A stretch of 64,000 nt of DNA from Litomosoides sigmodontis (taxonomy: Eukaryota; Nematoda; Chromadorea; Rhabditida; Onchocercidae), in contig OY718806.1 of assembly GCA_963070105.1 (NCBI GenBank), positions 5,105,865 to 5,169,864 on the forward strand. The letters are read 5' to 3'. Under the pieces are notes generated by a model. The model was not told the DNA's origin and did no database searches. It saw only the letters and a program-made list of their open reading frames with translations. Both the position numbers and the translations under genes were made by a program. This document shows, in pieces, positions 58,947-64,000 of this stretch. How positions within the stretch are numbered: the first letter of the stretch is position 1; the number at the start of each line of letters is the position of its first letter.

Positions 58947-59029
<83 letters not shown>
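58947..59029. repeat. Compound (AT)n-(GT)n microsatellite
   Basis: About 27 AT units followed by about 14 GT units. Confidence 0.97.
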
Positions 59030-59034
<5 letters not shown>

Positions 59035-59728
59035 GATTTCGGTAATCTGAACTTTCGTTTCAATCCAAATAAAAAAGATATAACAAGATGATCGTAAATA
59101 TTAATCCTTCAACTTTTCTCTTCTTTGTAAGTTCATATAAGCTGAGGAAGGCACTCGGTGCTTTCTCGAATGTCAAGGTAAATTGAGTTGCGTAAACGAC
59201 AAATTTGAAGTTCTCGATAGACAGATCAAAGTTTCAGTCGTTCGGACATTTCCCATGAGTGCTTAAAATGACTTATAGATTCCATCGGTATCCCCGGTAA
59301 TTATAAGCTATATTTCTGTCTCAATTATTTCACAATGTGTCTGTACTATTCCACTACATCTCATCAAAGGGAACAAGTTATTTCTGGGTTTCAAGAAAAA
59401 AAGCTTTTCAGTATAAAAAGATCACTACAAATAAAAATAATGTATTCCGCTGGTAATATAAAGAGATACATTTTCGCGTAAAGCTTATTTCATTTTTGAA
59501 ATAGCGGATTTCTGACAGATATTCCATCAGCAGACGAAATCGCTTCAATCTTATTTAATTAAACCTTGAGCAAGCAAAATCTCTCTAAATATTTTGCGTT
59601 TTAAGTAACTTAGCTTGGCAAAAGCAGTTTATCAGTGGATTCGAAAGTTGTAATGTTTACCGAACTATGGTATTTAAGGATCATAATGATCAAATATGCT
59701 GTTTTTGCAGCTCATCAGATATTTCAGA

Positions 59729-59764
59729 CCATCATTTCAGAATCCCAGGATTCTGAAATGATGG
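59729..59764. repeat. Perfect palindrome with 17-bp arms
   Basis: CCATCATTTCAGAATCC (59729-59745) is followed after two bases (CA) by its exact reverse complement (59748-59764). The flanking bases do not pair. Confidence 0.95.
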
Positions 59765-60142
59765 ACAACCAGAAGAAAAAGAGTGGAAAGAATGGTAGTA
59801 TAAAGCACGTGAACCATTCATACGGCTCTTATATAAACCAGTGTTGCACATGAAAAAAATACTATCAGACAGATCGTACGCGCCGTTCAATTTCCAGGAC
59901 TTTATCTAAGAGCTTTTCCTTGTAACGCTTGATAATTTGAAAAACAAAGAGCTCAACTTTTGTTCGACACTTATTATGACACTGTTAAAATAGCAATTTT
60001 TGTAAAACCATCGATTGCTTTCAACATATTTGTCGCCTGTGAATGCCATCAACACATTTACCAAGAATTATCGAATAACCGGGGCATTTCTAGTTAATGT
60101 TAATTGAGGAAAAAGTGTGCAATTGCAGCAGTCATAGGCACG

Positions 60143-60184
<42 letters not shown>

Positions 60185-60188
60185 ACGT
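60143..60188. repeat. (TA)n tract bounded by inverted ACGTTATA
   Basis: About 18 TA units between ACGTTATAT and ATATAACGT, making the whole tract self-complementary. Confidence 0.85.
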
Positions 60189-60191
60189 CCA

Positions 60192-60247
60192 CAGCAGTGA
60201 CTAATTTGATATATCTATGTATATATACCAAATATTAGCCACTGCTG
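60192..60247. ncRNA. Candidate hairpin (pre-miRNA-like stem-loop)
   Basis: CAGCAGTGACTAATTTG pairs with the downstream CAAATATTAGCCACTGCTG, and an ATATA stem closes an eight-base loop. I count about 21 base pairs with one A/C mismatch, one two-base bulge and one further mismatch. Neither arm matches a miRNA I know. It could equally be part of a palindromic repeat. Confidence 0.25.
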
Positions 60248-60475
60248 TCGTGCTGGAAACAAACAGCGATAATGCTTCAGTGCTTCCGCTTCCCACACAT
60301 GCTAATTTTATTTGCCAACACTTAAACCTGACGTGTTGTGTGATTAAAATGGTTAGTGAAGAATAAAAATGGAAAAATAAAAAGTGAGGACTATGGATGG
60401 AGTGCAGTAAAGGATCAACACATGATCAAGTAAGTGGAAAGGCTGAGCAGAAAGCGAGAGAGCGGGGATGTAGGG

Positions 60476-60496
60476 GGGAGGGGGGGGGGGGGGGGG
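60476..60496 (+). repeat. Poly-G run
   Basis: Sixteen consecutive G, preceded by GGGGGGA. Possible G-quadruplex or a length-variable homopolymer. Confidence 0.85.
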
Positions 60497-63400
60497 TAAG
60501 TGTTTTGGTCCGATGCCCAGTCGTGGAAGTTCTCAGATTGCTAAGATTGATGATTCTTTTCTCACTTGCTCGCCTGAAAAGATTGATTATTATTTCATCG
60601 ATCGAACAGTTGGAAGAAACTTTCTGCGCCAGGTAGAGACAGTTGGAATGAAGCAAGGATACAACACATAGATGGATGAGCGAACGGAAGAAATAAGTTT
60701 GTTTCCAGGAAATTATAAATGCAACCGTCTCTATATCCTACTTCCCAGTGCACACTTGTAGCTATACTGACGTAACGCGGGCTGATTAGCAACCGTGCCA
60801 TCGCACAAATCGGATAGTGATAATTTTCCTACAGTGAAATGAATTGCTTCAACGATAATACATATCTACGAAGAAAGTTCCTTTTCGAGTATGATTCAGT
60901 ATCAAACCCTCCATAGCCTATCAATACGTAATCATATCGAAAATTGGTATTTACCCGATATTCAGGTTGAAAACACTAGTCTTTAATTTCACACCTTCAA
61001 TTCCAGAGCAAAGTTAATCCTCGACTATCTTCACAGATACATCTCCAAGTTTCTTCTAACCAAGAACCTTACACTTCACATTTAAAGTGGCTTGAAATTA
61101 CAGAATATGGAAATCACAAGTACCAAGCATGAAATGTTATTAAGCAGTAATTTAACCTTTGTAAATGGTTGATTCATGATCTATCTTTTGAAAATTAATC
61201 CATTTGTTCCATTTTTTTAAGAAAAAAGTGAATTTTTTACAAGACGTCCAATTGATGCACAATTGCATTCCTACGTAAGTGCACAATTACTACATTCAGT
61301 ACTTGTAACAGGAAAACTTTTCATTAATACTTTTTAATTTGCTTAAACAGTCCATTTAAAACGATAAAAATGCTTTAACAATTACTCAAGAAATGTTAAA
61401 AACAGTAACATTAATTGTTTCTGTTCAATTTACAAATGGAGACCAGCATCATATAGCAACTGAAAAACATTCTATTTTGGGAGAGTTTTAAGGTGTAGGA
61501 AAAGGAGGAGGATAGCAAAGTTGGCATCACAGTGAGTGATATTTGATGTTAAGAAAAAACTGATTGAGAAGTATGACGTGATCTAAGTAGATAATTATCC
61601 ATCCGCTAACTTCTGTACAACTCATTTCAAAAGATAAATTTTCATTCATATCGATCTGGCAAATAAGATTCCAGGAACGGAATGAGATGGCATGTTTTAT
61701 TACCCACGTTTGTTGAAATATTTTATTTTATGGTTAGAATTGAAATAAAATAGTAATCAAGGAAAATATATATTTCAAGTTGAAAAGAAAAGGAAGCATT
61801 TTAAGTGAGTAAAGGCAAAGGATATAAAAAAGTTTTCATTGCGTGGAGTTAAATTATAGTTTATGAGAAGCAATCTCAGTGAAGACAGTTGTTTAAAACG
61901 ATCAGTGCGCGAGGCGCAATGAACGACAGAAAGAAACATGAAATATTGCGAACAGTTTCGACAATTTTTTTCTCAGGACAAAAGAACCGAATGTTCCTGG
62001 GGGTATGAAAATACAGCATTGGCCTTACGATCATTAGGAATGACATCATTTGTCATCCACACACTTTTCCATAAGGGAAATTATTAAAGTGGCCGGCTAG
62101 CTATATGTTATTTCAGCCAATATCAGTTCACTTTTGTTTGACTTTTAACAATTGATACTCAATCAGAAATAATACACCCAGATGGATGTGATTGTGAAGC
62201 ACTGCCAGTGTTGGTCGCAGAACGGAAAAGCTTGAAAACCGTGAATTGATGTGTAATTCATAGTGTCACTTAAATTTAACCGGGCGTATGTCTCGTTAAA
62301 TATAAAAGAGTGGCGTGAAATGTGGTTGCTCACTGAGTGGTTGTTACTGATATAGGAAGCAGTGCAATAATGAGCAGCCTGGTCCATCGTCCATCGACCG
62401 CCACCGCCAACGTTATCTGTTTGTCGCTAGAGGAATAAATAATAAATTCTGATCTCCTGCTGCAAAACAGTGCAAATATTTGCCTGTAAAGCAATAAATC
62501 AAGTTGGGCGATGGGTGAGCTCAGCTCAGCGCTCAAATCGCACCGTCCTAAAGGTTATCTCTTTATTTGGCCTCTTTCTTCAGCCTAAGCCTGGCGCTAT
62601 CGTTCCTCCTTTTAGGAGTTACAAATTGCTAGCCGCTTTCACTGTAATGATATTCCCTATCACTGTCAATTCAATGTGACAACAATGCAAAGTGAAAGTT
62701 AGTAAAAGATGTTGATTGGAACCATTCATTAACGTAGCAAAAATTACTGTCATTTGTTTGCTGTACGACGGAAATATGGAAATGAAGCTTGCCAACTTGT
62801 GTTCCTTCTCCCTCAGCATTTCCGAGACGAGGGCTTGGTTAGTCTCGATGGAAAGGTGGACTGAACATGTAATCCTTCCAGCGACTTTCTAACCAGGCAG
62901 CCCAATCACTGAAACCGTACTCTTCACAGGCACTCCACAAAGAAAGTTAACGGAACAACGAGGGAGCGACACGAATGAAGAAACGGAGAAGCAAGCGGCG
63001 GCGGTGCGACGTTGCTGCGAGGGAGATATTGCGCGATGTGCACCTGACGACACTGTTTGCCTTCTTGATTATACGTATGCTTATCAGTTTATTACATCTT
63101 CTAGACGAGTACTGCCCAGCAGAACTGTTTACCAAATCAATTCCTTCTTTTCGCTCTCCTCATCTCCCCTGTGTTTCTTCCACATTCGGTGGTCGTAAGC
63201 CGAGGCCTAGCACTCTCTCTTCCCTTCCTGATTCTTGCAAAGGCGTTTCGTTTTACGTCCTTTTCAGTGATCACTTCGTCTGCCGATAGGAGGAAAAGCA
63301 GTGAGTTTGAGCGAAGGCGGGCCTACTGCTTAGGAACGAGTACGTCTCATTAAATTAATACTTCAGCTAATTTCACATGTATAGTTATAAAATACAATTT

Positions 63401-64000
63401 CAATGCTTCTTTATTACGTTTCACTCCCGTTCCGAATTAACATTCTCCCTGTTGAATTTAGAAACGGTCTGTTTAATTCCATTTGCAGTTACTGTTTTCG
63501 AAATTTATAACTCAAGAGGATTTGAGAGACGCGAAAATGCTACTAGAAATGGCCTTATTGTTAAACACAAAGACATTAACAAATGACAGTAAAACTTACG
63601 CAGACCGAAATTTGTGCTATTTAGTTTTCAACCTGTTCTCAAGCGGGAGACTTGTAGCAAAAGACGATAGAAGATAATTGGTGCTGACACAATCTAGGTG
63701 ATTAAGTGAGTTAAATTTGAATTTATCAATTTTGATAATACTAATTCAAAACAAAACAATCCTAATGACAACAAACAAATCAACGGTTTGAAACAAGTGC
63801 CGTGAGCTTTTTTCAGAAGGCATGTTGTACGGACATCATTCTCGCAGTTGCACTGCACACTTTCTGCCGTGCAGTGACTTGCAGTGAGCAGCCATTACAG
63901 TTATTGTTCAATAAATTATGAGTAGAGGAGTGAGTGCTTTGCAGTCAACAAGGGCCAAACAAAGAAAAAGGAAGGAGAAATAATGCGTTTGGAAAGGGCA

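Larger units (their letters stand above)
58187..64000. other. Upstream flank of the Wnt gene; no gene recognised
   Basis: Contains microsatellites and two notable inverted repeats (listed separately). A plus-strand frame at 63489-63677, after TCCATTTGCAG, encodes 62 residues with a charged, protein-like composition before a TAA, but matches no family I know and has no clear partner exon. The rest is stop-rich. Confidence 0.4.

Overview
The window looks like nuclear DNA of a nematode. It is AT-rich. Its genes are split by short to medium introns (about 75 bp to 4.6 kb) with GT...T-rich-CAG borders, and every protein I could rebuild resembles its Caenorhabditis elegans counterpart. The ZAG-1, HECD-1, inhibitor-2 and eL33 (RPL-33) proteins are especially close. 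A chromadorean nematode, perhaps of the spirurine (clade III) group, is my inference; nothing seen fixes the species. No bacterial, viral or CRISPR element was seen.

Layout. 1-2037 (+): 3' end of a HECTD1/hecd-1 E3 ubiquitin ligase. 4611-6232 (-): protein phosphatase inhibitor-2 (szy-2 type), with a decayed copy of its first exon and promoter at 7811-8046. 8846-11700 (-): PIG-S, a subunit of GPI transamidase. 13595-15567 (-): a TspanC8-like tetraspanin (tsp-12/tsp-14 type). 16501-17449 (-): ribosomal protein eL33 (rpl-33). 17450-37833: about 20 kb with no recognisable gene, holding microsatellites, inverted repeats and E-boxes. 37834-46945 (+): the ZEB-family zinc-finger homeodomain factor ZAG-1. 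46946-52829: gene-free. 52830-58175 (-): a WNT5/CWN-2-like Wnt ligand. 58176-64000: gene-free upstream flank of the Wnt gene, with two striking inverted repeats.

All seven gene models were assembled by hand from splice sites. The six complete ones close in frame: inhibitor-2 174 aa, PIG-S 533 aa, tetraspanin 278 aa, eL33 122 aa, ZAG-1 639 aa, Wnt 374 aa. HECD-1 gives 337 C-terminal residues. The genes do not form one pathway. Two are developmental regulators (ZAG-1, Wnt) with wide non-coding flanks. The tetraspanin and PIG-S genes lie in tandem on the same strand, an arrangement I recall also from C. elegans chromosome IV.

Most notable for follow-up: eight CACCTG/CAGGTG boxes (the ZEB recognition core) in 3.5 kb around the first zag-1 coding exon; a CACCTG-bearing inverted repeat with a repeated octamer-like element upstream; a perfect 17-bp-arm palindrome and a pre-miRNA-like hairpin upstream of the Wnt gene; the duplicated inhibitor-2 5' end; a tetraspanin that has lost one cysteine pair; and a shared intron position in the two zinc-finger clusters of ZAG-1. 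I found no clearly new multi-gene system.
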